Positions 28,200 through 37,800 are shown, counted from the first letter of the stretch. The stretch is DNA of 64,000 nucleotides from Stenotrophomonas maltophilia (GCF_025642255.1 NZ_CP106759.1:337501-401500); one strand, 5' to 3'. Notes: generated by a model not told the origin, from the sequence alone. Program-made: numbers and translations.

Positions 28200-29138
28200 A
28201 TGAAAGGGATGGTCTGCACCACGATGGTGTTGCTGCTGGCGACGAGCGGTTCGGCCGCTGCGGCGTCCACGGCCTGCGAAAAGGCCTTCAAGACGGTAGG
28301 GGATCCGCGCAATGGCGCGATGTACATGGCCGACCTGACGGTGCCCGGTCTGAAGGTGCAGAGTGCACTGGACCAGCTTCGCAAGATCGGTGCCGATGAC
28401 CAGTTCGAGGTGGGCGGCCAGCTGGTGGAAGGCGATACCGGCAACCAGTACCTGATCCAGACCAAGGGCCTGCGCACGCCGCTGGTGCTGATCGGCACCG
28501 CCGACCGCAGCGGCCGGGTCACCCTGGCCACCAAGCTGGCCCGCGGCCAGACCATCGCCCAGGAGGATGCCCGCAAGTCGATGTGCGACATGCTCGACAA
28601 GCTCAAGGGGGGCAGCCAGGGGGACGCGCTGGCCGCCGCTGCGCGCGCGCAGTATCCGACTTCCGTGGCGGAGGACGTGACCGCGCCGGACCTGTCCAAG
28701 AAGATGGGCAAGGAGGTGCGCGATACGATGGCGGCCTACAACGCTGCGGGCAGCTTCAAGGACCTGCTGCTGGGCACCACCACCAACAAGGAAGACCTGG
28801 GCGACCGTTCGGCCACCTTCCTGCCGGTGTATGCCAAGTACATCGGTCGCCGCTACCGGATCGACGGCCAGATCTACACGGTCAACTCGAACAGCTACTC
28901 CAGCCGTCCGGGTGAGGTCGGATCGATCAACTACCTGGTGACGCCGACCCGTGGCCTGTTGCGGATCCGCCAGAATGACACCTTCAACAACAACAACTAC
29001 ACCATCCGTTGCGAATTCGCTCCGGACCAGGCGGCCAACTTCGCCATGCTGCGCGAGCGCGACTGGGCCAAGCTGGAAGGCGAGGTCAGCGCGGTGGAAG
29101 GCAGTTCCATGACCCTGCGCAACTGCCGCCAGGTGTAA
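28200..29138 (+). CDS. secreted protein with possible C-terminal OB-fold
   Basis: A 312-residue protein with a signal peptide ending SAAAAST. The N-terminal half is mixed alpha/beta with no recognised motif. The C-terminal region (about residues 225-312) has the pattern YRIDGQIYTVNS ... IRCEFAPDQAANFAMLREGD-like ... LEGEVSAVEGSSMTLRNC, which resembles the tRNA_anti-like OB-fold of secreted proteins (xCxF, then a loop, then a beta strand ending NC). The start is ATG 28200 with AAAAGGA upstream. It lies alone on the plus strand between yihY and yqeY. Function unknown. Confidence 0.75.
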   Translation: MKGMVCTTMVLLLATSGSAAAASTACEKAFKTVGDPRNGAMYMADLTVPGLKVQSALDQLRKIGADDQFEVGGQLVEGDTGNQYLIQTKGLRTPLVLIGTADRSGRVTLATKLARGQTIAQEDARKSMCDMLDKLKGGSQGDALAAAARAQYPTSVAEDVTAPDLSKKMGKEVRDTMAAYNAAGSFKDLLLGTTTNKEDLGDRSATFLPVYAKYIGRRYRIDGQIYTVNSNSYSSRPGEVGSINYLVTPTRGLLRIRQNDTFNNNNYTIRCEFAPDQAANFAMLRERDWAKLEGEVSAVEGSSMTLRNCRQV

Positions 29139-29164
29139 GCGCTGGCCTGGCCGCTGCAGCAATG

Positions 29165-29192
29165 ACAAGGCCCGCGTGAAGCGGGCCTTGTC
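29165..29192. terminator. bidirectional terminator
   Basis: ACAAGGCCCGC GTGAA GCGGGCCTTGT hairpin. It lies between the convergent secreted-protein gene (plus) and yqeY (minus). Confidence 0.8.
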
Positions 29193-29216
29193 GTGTCCGG
29201 CAGGGGCGGTGGCGGA

Positions 29217-29663
29217 TCAGCCAGCCAGGGCCTGCTTGACCAGCCTGGACACCACGCCCATGTCGGCCTGACCGGCGAGCCTGGGCTTCAGCGCCCCCAT
29301 CAGCTTGCCCATGTCGGCCGGGCCGGTGGCACCGGTTTCGGCAATGGCGGCCTGGATGGCGGCGGCGATCTCGGCCTCACCCATCTTGGCGGGCAGGTAG
29401 GCCTCGATGACCACGATCTCGGCACGCTCGATCGCGGCCAGGTCTTCACGGTTGGCCGCTTCGTACTGGCTGACCGAGTCCTTGCGCTGCTTGACCATCT
29501 TGTCCAGCACGGCGATCACGGCGGTGTCGTCGAGCTCGATACGCTCGTCCACTTCCTTCTGCTTGATCGCGGCGTTGATCAGGCGGATCACGCCCAGCTT
29601 GTCCTTCTCGCCCGCCTTCATGGCGGCCTTCATGTCATCGGTGAGCTGCTGCTTCATGCTCAT
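29217..29663 (-). CDS. GatB/YqeY domain protein
   Basis: A 148-residue cytoplasmic protein matching YqeY over its whole length. The N-terminal helical domain (MKQQLTDDMKAAMKAGEKDKLGVIRLI) and the C-terminal three-helix domain resembling the GatB tail (TGATGPADMGKLMGALKPRLAGQADMGVV) are both present. The GatB-like domain binds tRNA in amidotransferases; the job of stand-alone YqeY is not settled. It follows rpsU on the same strand, an association seen in many proteobacteria. Confidence 0.92.
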   Translation of the reverse strand: MSMKQQLTDDMKAAMKAGEKDKLGVIRLINAAIKQKEVDERIELDDTAVIAVLDKMVKQRKDSVSQYEAANREDLAAIERAEIVVIEAYLPAKMGEAEIAAAIQAAIAETGATGPADMGKLMGALKPRLAGQADMGVVSRLVKQALAG

Positions 29664-29714
29664 GGGAGACCTCGTGGTGGTAGTGGGGCAGGGTGGTTGC
29701 CCGGGCCCGGAAAC

Positions 29715-29748
29715 GCAAAAAGCCGGCGACGCTCGCGCGTGCCGGCTT
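29715..29748 (-). terminator. terminator of rpsU
   Basis: On the minus strand AGCCGGCACGC, loop GCGA, GCGTCGCCGGCT-type stem followed by TTTTTGCGTTT. It lies between rpsU and yqeY, so yqeY needs read-through or its own promoter. Confidence 0.75.
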
Positions 29749-29796
29749 CGGCTTCACCGCGGAAGGACGAACCCGCCGCAATGAAGATGCGTCCGA

Positions 29797-30012
29797 TCAG
29801 TACAGGCGCTGACGCTTGGTGACGTCGCGCGACGAGCGGCGCAGCTGACGCTTCACAGCAGCGGCGGCCTTGCGCTTGCGCTCCTGGGTCGGCTTTTCGT
29901 AGAACTCGCGCTTGCGGGTTTCGGCCAGCACACCGGCCTTTTCGCAAGTGCGCTTGAAGCGGCGAAGAGCAAACTCGAAGGGCTCGTTCTCGCGGACTTT
30001 GACGCTGGGCAT
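29797..30012 (-). CDS. rpsU: 30S ribosomal protein S21
   Basis: A 71-residue basic protein beginning [20 protein letters not shown], the universal bS21 start, and ending in the Arg/Lys-rich [18 protein letters not shown]. It joins the small-subunit platform near the anti-Shine-Dalgarno sequence and supports initiation. The start is ATG 30012. The gene is divergent from tsaD, as in most gammaproteobacteria. Confidence 0.97.
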
Positions 30013-30179
30013 GGAATCTCCGGGACACAGTAGAACCGGGTCACGCCCGGCGAGCCGCACATTATAGCGGCGAATCAACAAACTGCAAGCACGCAAGCCT
30101 GAATGCGGGCCAGCAATACGGATGCAGTGGGATCTGCACGTCACCCCGAGGGGGCGGCAGGGGCGTCATAATAGCAGGC

Positions 30180-31205
30180 ATGCGAGTCCTTGGCATCGAA
30201 TCTTCCTGTGATGAGACCGGCGTGGCGGTGTACGACACCGACCTGACCGGCAGCGCGGCCCTGCGCGCCCATGCGGTCTACAGCCAGATCGCCCTGCACG
30301 CCGAGTACGGCGGTGTGGTGCCCGAGCTGGCCAGCCGTGACCACGTGCGCAAGCTGCTGCCGCTGGTCCGGCAGACCCTGGCCGAGGCGGGCCTGGGCGT
30401 GGACGACATCGATGGCGTGGCTTATACCGCTGGCCCCGGGCTGGTCGGTGCGCTGCTGGTCGGTGCCGGGGTGGCCCGTGCCCTGGCCTGGGCACTGGAG
30501 GTGCCGGCCGTGGGCGTGCACCACATGGAAGGGCACCTGCTGGCGCCCTTGATGGAGGACGATCCGCCGCAGGCCCCGTTCGTGGCCCTGCTGGTGTCCG
30601 GTGGCCACACCCAGCTGGTGGCGGTCGATGCCATCGGCCGCTACCGCCTGCTGGGCGAGACCCTGGACGATGCGGCCGGCGAAGCCTTCGACAAGACTGC
30701 CAAACTGATGGGGCTGCCCTATCCCGGCGGCCCGCAGCTGGCCAAGCTGGCCGAACAGGGCACCCCGGGGGCCTACCGTTTCGCGCGGCCGATGACCGAT
30801 CGCCCGGGTCTGGATTTCAGCTTCTCCGGCCTGAAGACCCAGGTGCTGATGGCCTGGCGTGACAGCGACCAGAGCGACCAGACCCGCGCCGACATCGCGC
30901 GCGGTTTCGAGGATGCGGTGGTGGAGACCCTGTCGATCAAGTGCGAACGCGCGCTGGAAGCAGCCGGCACCAATGTGATCGTGGTGGCCGGCGGTGTCGG
31001 TGCCAATACGCGGCTGCGTGCACGCCTGCAGCAGATGGCCGAACGCCTCGGGGGGCGTGCCTGCTTCCCGCGGCCGGCGCTGTGCACCGACAACGGCGCG
31101 ATGATCGCTTTCGCCGGCGCCCTGCGCCTGCAGGCCGGGCAGCACAACCCGCCGAACGTTGACGTGACCCCGCGCTGGGACATGGCGACGCTGCCCGCGG
31201 TGTGA
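30180..31205 (+). CDS. tsaD: tRNA N6-adenosine threonylcarbamoyltransferase
   Basis: A 341-residue ASKHA-fold enzyme that transfers threonylcarbamoyl to A37 of ANN-decoding tRNAs together with TsaB and TsaE. The iron-binding HMEGH motif (His115, His119) and the third ligand Asp in [10 protein letters not shown] are present, as are the ATP-binding [12 protein letters not shown] and [12 protein letters not shown]. The length is normal. The start is ATG 30180, 167 bases from the divergent rpsU start. Confidence 0.97.
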   Translation: MRVLGIESSCDETGVAVYDTDLTGSAALRAHAVYSQIALHAEYGGVVPELASRDHVRKLLPLVRQTLAEAGLGVDDIDGVAYTAGPGLVGALLVGAGVARALAWALEVPAVGVHHMEGHLLAPLMEDDPPQAPFVALLVSGGHTQLVAVDAIGRYRLLGETLDDAAGEAFDKTAKLMGLPYPGGPQLAKLAEQGTPGAYRFARPMTDRPGLDFSFSGLKTQVLMAWRDSDQSDQTRADIARGFEDAVVETLSIKCERALEAAGTNVIVVAGGVGANTRLRARLQQMAERLGGRACFPRPALCTDNGAMIAFAGALRLQAGQHNPPNVDVTPRWDMATLPAV

Positions 31206-31329
31206 CCCGCGGCGCACCCATCCACACAGGCTGCGACCGTAGCGGCGGACGTGCCGGGATCCGGTCGTTTCAGGCAGTGGTGGTTCCGTGCCGTTACCAT
31301 GACCGTCTGTTTTCCGGCTGGTAACCGCA

Positions 31330-31683
31330 ATGGACAAGGTTTTCATCGAGGGGCTGACGATCGACGCCCTGATCGGCATCTACGATTGGGAACGGCGGAT
31401 CCGGCAGGACCTGGTGTTCGACCTGGAGATGGGTTTCGACAACCGGCGCCCGGCAGCGACCGACGATATCGCCCATACCCTCAACTACAAGGCGGTCAGC
31501 AAGCGGCTGGAGCAGTTCGTGCGCGAATCGGAGTTCGGCCTGGTCGAGACCCTGGCCGAGCGTTGCGCGCAGATCGTGCTCGACGAGTTCGATGTGCGCT
31601 GGCTGCGGCTGAAGCTGAGCAAGCCGGGAGCGGTGCGCGGCGCGCGCGCGGTCGGCGTGATCATCGAGCGCGAACGCGGCTGA
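31330..31683 (+). CDS. folB: dihydroneopterin aldolase
   Basis: A 117-residue enzyme of folate synthesis that converts 7,8-dihydroneopterin to 6-hydroxymethyl-dihydropterin. The N-terminal IGIYDWERRIRQDLVFDLEMG and the central INYKAVSKR-like segment (TLNYKAVSKRLEQFV) with the substrate Glu region ESEFGLVETLAE are conserved. The C-terminal LKLSKPGAVRGARAVGVIIER completes the fold. It lies downstream of tsaD with a 124-base gap, an arrangement known elsewhere. Confidence 0.95.
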   Translation: MDKVFIEGLTIDALIGIYDWERRIRQDLVFDLEMGFDNRRPAATDDIAHTLNYKAVSKRLEQFVRESEFGLVETLAERCAQIVLDEFDVRWLRLKLSKPGAVRGARAVGVIIERERG

Positions 31684-31748
31684 AACAGCAGCGTCGGCCG
31701 GCGGCCGGCAACTTCTTCATGCGAAATGACTGAAACAGGAGACGACTG

Positions 31749-33020
31749 ATGGTGGATGCGGTGGTGGCGGTACAGTGGATGGAGCGGCTGCAGAACACAC
31801 TGGAACCCTATCCCGGCGCCTACCTGGCGTTGATGATTTCGGCCCTGCTGCTCGCGGCGGGCCTGGCCAACTGGGTGACCAAGCGCATCCTGGTGCGCGG
31901 CCTGCGCCGTCTGCTGCAGCGCCTGCCCGGTGCCGAATCCGGGCGTGGCAGCCATCTGATGCGGGTCATCTCGCGGTTGTCCAACGTGGTGCCCAGCCAG
32001 GTGATCGCCTCTGGCATCACCCTCATTCCCGATCTGCCGCCCGGGCTGGTCAGCGTCATCGTCAAGCTGTGCATCGTGTGGGCGGTGCTGACCGTCTCGC
32101 TGGCCTTCTCGCATGCGCTGGATGCGGCCAACAGCCTGTACGAGCGCAAGCCGGATGCGCGCAACAAGCCGATCAAGGGCTACCTGCAGGTGGTCAAGAT
32201 CGTGATCTTCGTGGCGGCCGGCCTGGCGATCATCTCCACCCTGCTGGGCGTGGCGCTGGGCCCGCTGGTGACCGGCCTGGGTGCGGCCACGGCCGTGCTG
32301 ATGCTGATCTTCCAGGACACCATCCTCTCGCTGGTGGCCAGCGTGCAGATCAGTGGCGATGGCCGCGTGCGCATCGGCGACTGGATCGAGATGCCGAGCC
32401 AGAACGCCGATGGTGACGTCATCGACATCGCCCTGCACACCATCACCGTGCAGAACTTCGACAAGACCATCACCACCATCCCGACCAAGAAGCTGGTGAC
32501 CGAGTCGTTCAAGAACTGGCGCGGCATGCAGGAGGCCGGTGGCCGCCGCATCAAGCGCGCGCTGTACCTGGACCAGCACAGCGTCGGCTTCCTGGACGAG
32601 GGCGACCTGGCCTTCCTCGGTGAGTTCGCCCTGCTGCGCGACTACCTGCGCGACAAGGAGCAGGAGCTGGGGCAGTGGAACGGGCGCCTGCGCGAACAGG
32701 GCGTGGCGGACGTGAACAGCCGCCGGGTGACCAATCTGGGCACGTTCCGGGCCTATGTGGAGCGCTACCTGCGCAGCCACCCGGGTATCCACACCGACAT
32801 GACCCTGCTGGTGCGACAGCTGCAACCGACCACCGAGGGCCTGCCGCTGGAGCTGTACTGCTTCACCCGCACTACCGCCTGGGCGGAGTACGAGGCGGTG
32901 CAGTCGGACATTTTCGACCATCTGCTGGCGATCCTGCCGGCCTTCGGCCTGAGGGTGTTCCAGGCGTCCAGCGACGCCATGTTGATGGCCGGGCAGCGCC
33001 AGTCGGCCCGCTCGGAGTAA
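31749..33020 (+). CDS. mechanosensitive ion channel family protein (MscS superfamily, YbdG type)
   Basis: A 423-residue inner-membrane channel with about five transmembrane helices in the N-terminal half. The pore-lining helix is Gly/Ala rich (LGVALGPLVTGLGAATAVLMLIFQDTIL), followed by the MscS beta domain (VRIGDWIEMPSQNADGDVIDIALHTITVQNFDKT and TTIPTKKLVTESFKNW). The C-terminal extension of about 180 residues is typical of the YbdG branch. It probably releases solutes on osmotic down-shift. Confidence 0.92.
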   Translation: MVDAVVAVQWMERLQNTLEPYPGAYLALMISALLLAAGLANWVTKRILVRGLRRLLQRLPGAESGRGSHLMRVISRLSNVVPSQVIASGITLIPDLPPGLVSVIVKLCIVWAVLTVSLAFSHALDAANSLYERKPDARNKPIKGYLQVVKIVIFVAAGLAIISTLLGVALGPLVTGLGAATAVLMLIFQDTILSLVASVQISGDGRVRIGDWIEMPSQNADGDVIDIALHTITVQNFDKTITTIPTKKLVTESFKNWRGMQEAGGRRIKRALYLDQHSVGFLDEGDLAFLGEFALLRDYLRDKEQELGQWNGRLREQGVADVNSRRVTNLGTFRAYVERYLRSHPGIHTDMTLLVRQLQPTTEGLPLELYCFTRTTAWAEYEAVQSDIFDHLLAILPAFGLRVFQASSDAMLMAGQRQSARSE

Positions 33021-33107
33021 GCTGCCGTGCCGCCCGCGGGACCGTACGGACCCCGCTGGTGGATGAAACTGAATGCCGAAACCTCTCGCCAAATGGCCCG
33101 GGATCGC

Positions 33108-33135
33108 TAGAATGCCGGGCTTGTAAACGTTTTCA
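33108..33135 (+). promoter_or_regulatory. -10 element and LacI-type operator upstream of bglX
   Basis: A -10-like TAGAAT at 33108-33113 is followed by TGTAAACGTTTTCA at 33122-33135. That sequence is a near-palindrome with the central CG expected of LacI/GalR-family operators (TGTAAACG-TTTTCA). It lies where transcription should begin, so a bound repressor would block the gene. No LacI gene is in the window. Confidence 0.55.
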
Positions 33136-33148
33136 TCAAGGACTGCCG

Positions 33149-35323
33149 GTGGCCTCCGAACGCATCGAATCCCTCATTGCCCAGATGACCGTCGAGGAAA
33201 AGGTCGGCCAGCTGGGTGTTTTCGCGGACATGGTCCGCCCGTTCGCCCCGGACGTGAACCCGGAAGCCAACGTGCGCAATGCCGACCAGGTGCTGCAGCA
33301 GGTGCGCGAGGGCAAGGTCGGCTCGCTGTTCAACGGGGTGGGCGCCGAACTGGGCCGCCGCATCCAGCAGGTCGCGACCGAGGAGAGCCGGCTGGGCATC
33401 CCGGTCATCCTCGCGGCCGACGTCATCCACGGCATGCGCACCGTGTTCCCGATCCCGCTGGGCGAGGCCGCCAGCTTCGAGCCGGACCTGGCCGAGCGCA
33501 CCGCCCGCGCCACTGCGGTCGAGGCCACCGCCGCCGGCCTGCACTGGACCTATGCGCCTGCCGTGGACATCGCCCGCGACCAGCGCTGGGGCCGTGGCGC
33601 CGAAGGCGCAGGCGAGGACGTGGTGCTGGGCTGTGCCTTCGCCGCCGCCCGTGTGCGCGGCTTCCAGGGCAGCGACCTGCGTGCCGCCGATTCGCTGCTG
33701 GCCACGCCCAAGCATTTCGCCGCCTATGGCGCGGTGATGGCCGGCATGGAATACAACATGGTGGACATCTCGCCGCAGACCCTGCGCGACGTGCACCTGC
33801 CGCCGTTCAAGGCGGCCTTCGATGCCGGTGCGATCACGGTGATGTCCTCGTTCAACGACATCAACGGCGTGCCGGCCAGCGCCAATGCAGAACTGCTCAC
33901 CGACATCCTGCGTGGCGAGTGGAAGTTCCCGGGTGTGGTGATCTCCGATTACACCGCCGACATGGAACTGGTGGCGCACGGCTACGCCGCCGATGACCGC
34001 GACGCCACCGCCAAGGCCTTCACCGCAGGCCTGGACCTGAGCATGCAGAGCGGCTTCTATGCCGAGCACCTGCCAGGCCTGGTGGAAAGCGGCGAGGTGC
34101 CGATGGCGGTGCTGGATGAGGGCGTGCGCCGCATCCTGTGGCTGAAGGAAACCATCGGCCTGTTCGACGACCCGTACCGGTCGCTGGACCCGGCCCGCGA
34201 AGCGGACGACTCGCACATCGCCGCACATGATGAGCTCTCGCGCGATGCCGCGCGCCGTTCGATCGTGCTGCTGAACAACCGTGACAACGTGCTGCCGCTG
34301 CAGAAGACCGGGCAGAAGATCGCGCTGATCGGCCCGTTCGTGCAGGACCGCGAAAACATCGAAGGCTGCTGGACCCTGTTCGGCGACAAGCAGCGTTATG
34401 TGGACCTGGAAACCGGTGTGCGTGCCGCCATCGGTGACGCGTCGCTGCTGGAGATCGTGCCCGGTTGCGATCTGGAAACCGCGATCCCGGGGGGCACCGA
34501 AGCCGCCGTGGCGGCTGCGCTGCGTGCCGACGTGGTGGTGTTGGCGCTGGGCGAGCCGCAGCGCTACAGCGGCGAAGCGCAGTCGCGCGTGGAGATCACC
34601 CTGCCGCCGGCGCAGCAGGCACTGGCCGAGGCGGTGGCAATGACCGGCAAGCCGCTTGTGGTGCTGCTGCGCAATGGCCGCGCGCTGGCCCTGCAAGGTG
34701 CGGTGCGCAATGCACAGGCCGTGGCGATCACCTGGTACCTGGGCACGCAGACCGGTCATGCGGTGGCCGATGTGCTGTTCGGCGACTACAGCCCGTCCGG
34801 CCGCCTGCCGGTCAGCTTCCCGCAGGTGTCCGGCCAGCAACCGTATTTCTACAACCATCCGCGTACCGGCCGCCCCGAACTGCCGACGATGTCGGAGTTC
34901 AAGGCACGCTGGCGCGAGATTCCCAACGAGCCGCTGTATCCGTTCGGTCATGGCATCGGCTACACCACCTTCGCCTATGGCGTGCCGCAGCTCAGCACGG
35001 CACAGCTGGGCTGGGACGACACCCTGACCATCACCACCACGCTGACCAACACCGGTACCGTGGCCGGCGAGGAAGTGGTGCAGCTGTACATCCATGACCG
35101 CGTGGCCAGCCGCGTGCGGCCGGTGCGCGAGCTGAAGGACTTCCGCAAGATCGCACTGCAGCCGGGCGAATCCACCGATGTGGTGTTCACCCTGCACCGC
35201 GAGCAGTTGGCGTTCACCGGCCGCGATGGCGTGCTGCGTGCCGAGCCGGGCCTGTTCGAGCTGTGGGTGTGCGCGTCGTCAGCGGCTGGCGAGCCGGTGC
35301 AGTTCGAACTGCTGAAGGGCTGA
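33149..35323 (+). CDS. bglX: glycoside hydrolase family 3 beta-glucosidase
   Basis: A 724-residue GH3 enzyme releasing terminal beta-linked sugars. Domain order is TIM-like barrel (about residues 10-330), sandwich domain with the acid/base (about 370-590), and a C-terminal fibronectin III-like domain (about 640-720). The nucleophile Asp is in FPGVVISDYTADMEL; KHFAAYG and GRGAEGAGED are also conserved. Unusually it has no signal peptide at the chosen GTG start (33149, AAGGAC upstream), so it would act in the cytoplasm unless an export signal is missed. A LacI-type operator lies just upstream. Confidence 0.93.
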   Translation: MASERIESLIAQMTVEEKVGQLGVFADMVRPFAPDVNPEANVRNADQVLQQVREGKVGSLFNGVGAELGRRIQQVATEESRLGIPVILAADVIHGMRTVFPIPLGEAASFEPDLAERTARATAVEATAAGLHWTYAPAVDIARDQRWGRGAEGAGEDVVLGCAFAAARVRGFQGSDLRAADSLLATPKHFAAYGAVMAGMEYNMVDISPQTLRDVHLPPFKAAFDAGAITVMSSFNDINGVPASANAELLTDILRGEWKFPGVVISDYTADMELVAHGYAADDRDATAKAFTAGLDLSMQSGFYAEHLPGLVESGEVPMAVLDEGVRRILWLKETIGLFDDPYRSLDPAREADDSHIAAHDELSRDAARRSIVLLNNRDNVLPLQKTGQKIALIGPFVQDRENIEGCWTLFGDKQRYVDLETGVRAAIGDASLLEIVPGCDLETAIPGGTEAAVAAALRADVVVLALGEPQRYSGEAQSRVEITLPPAQQALAEAVAMTGKPLVVLLRNGRALALQGAVRNAQAVAITWYLGTQTGHAVADVLFGDYSPSGRLPVSFPQVSGQQPYFYNHPRTGRPELPTMSEFKARWREIPNEPLYPFGHGIGYTTFAYGVPQLSTAQLGWDDTLTITTTLTNTGTVAGEEVVQLYIHDRVASRVRPVRELKDFRKIALQPGESTDVVFTLHREQLAFTGRDGVLRAEPGLFELWVCASSAAGEPVQFELLKG

Positions 35324-35332
35324 ACGGGAACG

Positions 35333-35397
35333 GTAGCGCCGGGCCATGCCCGGCGTCGTCACCCATGGCAAACACGCCGGGCCTGACCCGGCGCTAC
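35333..35397. repeat. inverted SMAG pair
   Basis: GTAGCGCCGGGCCATGCCCG begins at 35333 and the facing copy ends GGCGCTAC at 35397. It lies between bglX and the lipoprotein gene on the same strand. Confidence 0.85.
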
Positions 35398-35429
35398 CAT
35401 CGGGGTTCGTGATCCGATGGAGCCCGACC

Positions 35430-35945
35430 ATGCGCAAGAGTGCTTTCCTTGCCCCCGCGCTGCTGCTGGCAGCCTGTGCACAGCCGGTGCCGCCGACGGC
35501 CCCGGAGGCAACGCCCGCTGCCGCACCGGCAGCCGAGCCCGTGCAGGCAGCACCGGCAGCACCTGCGGCACCCGCGAGCGAACAGACCGAAGATGCGCGC
35601 GCGCGCATCGAGACACTGCTCGGTGATGCGGCGCAGTACGAGAAGGTCTTCACTGCCTTCAGAACGGCGGTGGTCGGCGGTGATCGCGCGGCGGTCGTCG
35701 AGGAAATACGTTTCCCGTTGAACATCAGCGGCGGAAAGACGATCGCCGGACCGGGCGAATTCCAGCGCAGCTACGAGAAGATCATCACGCCGGCCGTGGT
35801 CAAGGCGGTGTCCGCACAGGATTTCGGCAAGGTGTTCGTCAACCAGCAGGGCGTGATGATCGGCGATGGCCAGGTGTGGTTGAGCGGCCAGTGCCTTGAT
35901 GCGGCCTGCACCCGGACCGAAGTGAAGGTCATCACCATCCAGTGA
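35430..35945 (+). CDS. small lipoprotein, function unknown
   Basis: A 171-residue lipoprotein: lipobox LLAACAQ (Cys near residue 17), a Pro/Ala/Glu-rich linker to about residue 55, then a globular domain (about 60-171) with SERTEDARARIETLLGDAAQYEKVFTAF-type helices and KVFVNQQGVMIGDGQVWLSGQC. The domain has the look of a small SnoaL/NTF2-like fold, but no active-site residues were identified. The start is ATG 35430. It is convergent with the sugar dehydrogenase. Confidence 0.8.
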   Translation: MRKSAFLAPALLLAACAQPVPPTAPEATPAAAPAAEPVQAAPAAPAAPASEQTEDARARIETLLGDAAQYEKVFTAFRTAVVGGDRAAVVEEIRFPLNISGGKTIAGPGEFQRSYEKIITPAVVKAVSAQDFGKVFVNQQGVMIGDGQVWLSGQCLDAACTRTEVKVITIQ

Positions 35946-35990
35946 GCGTGCGGGGTGACGGGCTCTGGCCCGCCACCCTGCGTTACCTGA

Positions 35991-37169
35991 TCAGGTCTTC
36001 GGCGTGAGCTTGAGCAGGCGCGCCTTGCTGCCATCTTCAAGCAGCCACAGCGCGCCATCGGGCCCCTGTTCCACTTCACGGATGCGCTCACCCATGTTGA
36101 AACGTTCCGCCTCGCGCGCGTTGTCGCCCTCGAAGGCTACGCGCACCAGTGATGTGGAGGACAGGCCGCCGATGAAGCCGCTGCCCTTCCACTGCGGGAA
36201 CAGGGTGCCGCTGTAGATGACGAAGCCCGCAGGCGAGATGACCGGCGTCCAGGTCACCTTCGGCGCGGCGAACTCCGGGCGCGTGTCGTGGTCGGGAATC
36301 GGCCGGCCGTCGTAGTGGTCGCCGTTGGAGACCACCGGGTAGCCGTAGTTGGCGCCCCGCACGATCAGGTTCAGTTCGTCTCCGCCCGCCGGCCCCATCT
36401 CATGCGCCCACAGCTTGCCGTTGGCATCGAAGGCCATGCCCAGGATGTTGCGATGGCCGAGCGACCACACCTGTGCAGCCACGCCGCCCTGTGACGCGAA
36501 CGGATTGTCCGCCGGCAGGCTGCCATCGTCGTTGAGGCGGATGATCTTGCCGAGGTTGCCGCCCATGTCCTGCGCGGGGTCGAACTTCTGCCGTTCGCTG
36601 GAGCTGATCCAGAGCTTGCCGTCCGGACCGAACACCAGGCGATGGCCGTAGTGGCCCTGCCCGCTGACCTTCGGTGTCTGTCGCCAGATCACCTTCAGAT
36701 CCTTGAGCTGGCCACCGCCGTCGGCGTCCAGGGCGAGCGTGGCGCGGGCCACCGCGGCGCCGCGGGTATCCAGCGTGCCTTCCTCGGCATAGCTGAGGTA
36801 GATCACCTGGTTGCGGGCAAAGTCCGGGTGCAGGATGACGTCGCCGAAGCCGCCCTGGCCACCATAGGCGACCTTCGGTACGCCGGTGATCTCATGCTTC
36901 TGGCCGCTGGCCACGTCCAGGTGCTGCAGCTTGCCGCGCTTTTCGGTGACCAGCAGACTGCCATCGGGCAGGAAGGTCATTGCCCACGGTTGATCGAAAC
37001 GGCTGACTTCCGTGGCGGTGAACGGTCGCTGGTCGGTTGCGGCCGCAGCGGGTGCAGCAGCGGTGGCGGCAGTACCGGCAGTAGCGGATGCAGGATCGGC
37101 GGCGTTGCAGGCAGTGGTGGCGAGAATCGGCGCCAGGCCGAGGGCAAGCAGCAGGGGCGTGCGGGTCAT
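35991..37169 (-). CDS. PQQ-dependent sugar dehydrogenase (YliI-like) lipoprotein
   Basis: A 392-residue exported protein with lipobox ATTACN (Cys near 21) and a six-bladed beta-propeller of the soluble glucose/aldose dehydrogenase family. Conserved features: [23 protein letters not shown] at blade 1, [22 protein letters not shown] with the catalytic-type His, [30 protein letters not shown], and [23 protein letters not shown] near the end. E. coli YliI oxidises sugars with PQQ and calcium. No pqq genes are in the window. The start is ATG 37169; longer open sequence upstream carries no signal peptide. Confidence 0.9.
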   Translation of the reverse strand: MTRTPLLLALGLAPILATTACNAADPASATAGTAATAAAPAAAATDQRPFTATEVSRFDQPWAMTFLPDGSLLVTEKRGKLQHLDVASGQKHEITGVPKVAYGGQGGFGDVILHPDFARNQVIYLSYAEEGTLDTRGAAVARATLALDADGGGQLKDLKVIWRQTPKVSGQGHYGHRLVFGPDGKLWISSSERQKFDPAQDMGGNLGKIIRLNDDGSLPADNPFASQGGVAAQVWSLGHRNILGMAFDANGKLWAHEMGPAGGDELNLIVRGANYGYPVVSNGDHYDGRPIPDHDTRPEFAAPKVTWTPVISPAGFVIYSGTLFPQWKGSGFIGGLSSTSLVRVAFEGDNAREAERFNMGERIREVEQGPDGALWLLEDGSKARLLKLTPKT

Positions 37170-37338
37170 GGGAATCTCCAGGGCGGGGATGCGGATGGCC
37201 AAGCGTTCCCTTGTATACCACTGCGGGTGTGACCGTCGTGGCCCGAAGGTCCTGCTACCCCCTGTGCGACGTGGGGCGGATCGTCTAGGGTGGGCACGCC
37301 CGGGCAATGCATGCCCGTCTGTCTGCCAAGGATCTGCA

Positions 37339-37788
37339 ATGCACACTGTTCCGACCCACAAGCCGTCTCCCGCCTTCGTCGCCGCTTCGTGGGTGGCGCT
37401 GCTGCTTGGCGCGGTGGCTTATCTGATCGGCCTGTTCAACGCCGAAATGGCCCTGAACGAGAAGGGCTACTACCTGGCGCTGCTGCTTTATGGCCTGTTC
37501 GCGGCGGTATCGCTGCAGAAGAGCGTGCGCGACCGCGTGGAGGGCATCCCGGTCAGCGGCCTGTACTACGCGCTGTGCTGGTTCGCCCTGCTGTCGGCGC
37601 TGCTGCTGTTGCTGGTGGGCCTGTGGAATGCCACGTTGCTGTTGAGCGAGAAGGGCTTCTACGCCATGGCCTTCGCACTTGCGCTGTTCGGCGCGGTCGC
37701 GGTGCAGAAGAACACCCGCGACCTGATCGCCGCCAACGGCGGCAATCCACGCGGTCAGGCCGTGCCGCCGCTGCCGGAACACGACTGA
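37339..37788 (+). CDS. YiaA/YiaB-type inner membrane protein
   Basis: A 149-residue protein made of two similar halves, each with two transmembrane helices. The paired motifs [37 protein letters not shown] and [37 protein letters not shown] are an internal duplication. This is the layout of the YiaAB domain. Its role is unknown. The start is ATG 37339, 169 bases from the divergent sugar dehydrogenase. Confidence 0.9.
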   Translation: MHTVPTHKPSPAFVAASWVALLLGAVAYLIGLFNAEMALNEKGYYLALLLYGLFAAVSLQKSVRDRVEGIPVSGLYYALCWFALLSALLLLLVGLWNATLLLSEKGFYAMAFALALFGAVAVQKNTRDLIAANGGNPRGQAVPPLPEHD

Positions 37789-37800
37789 CCCCCGGATTGC

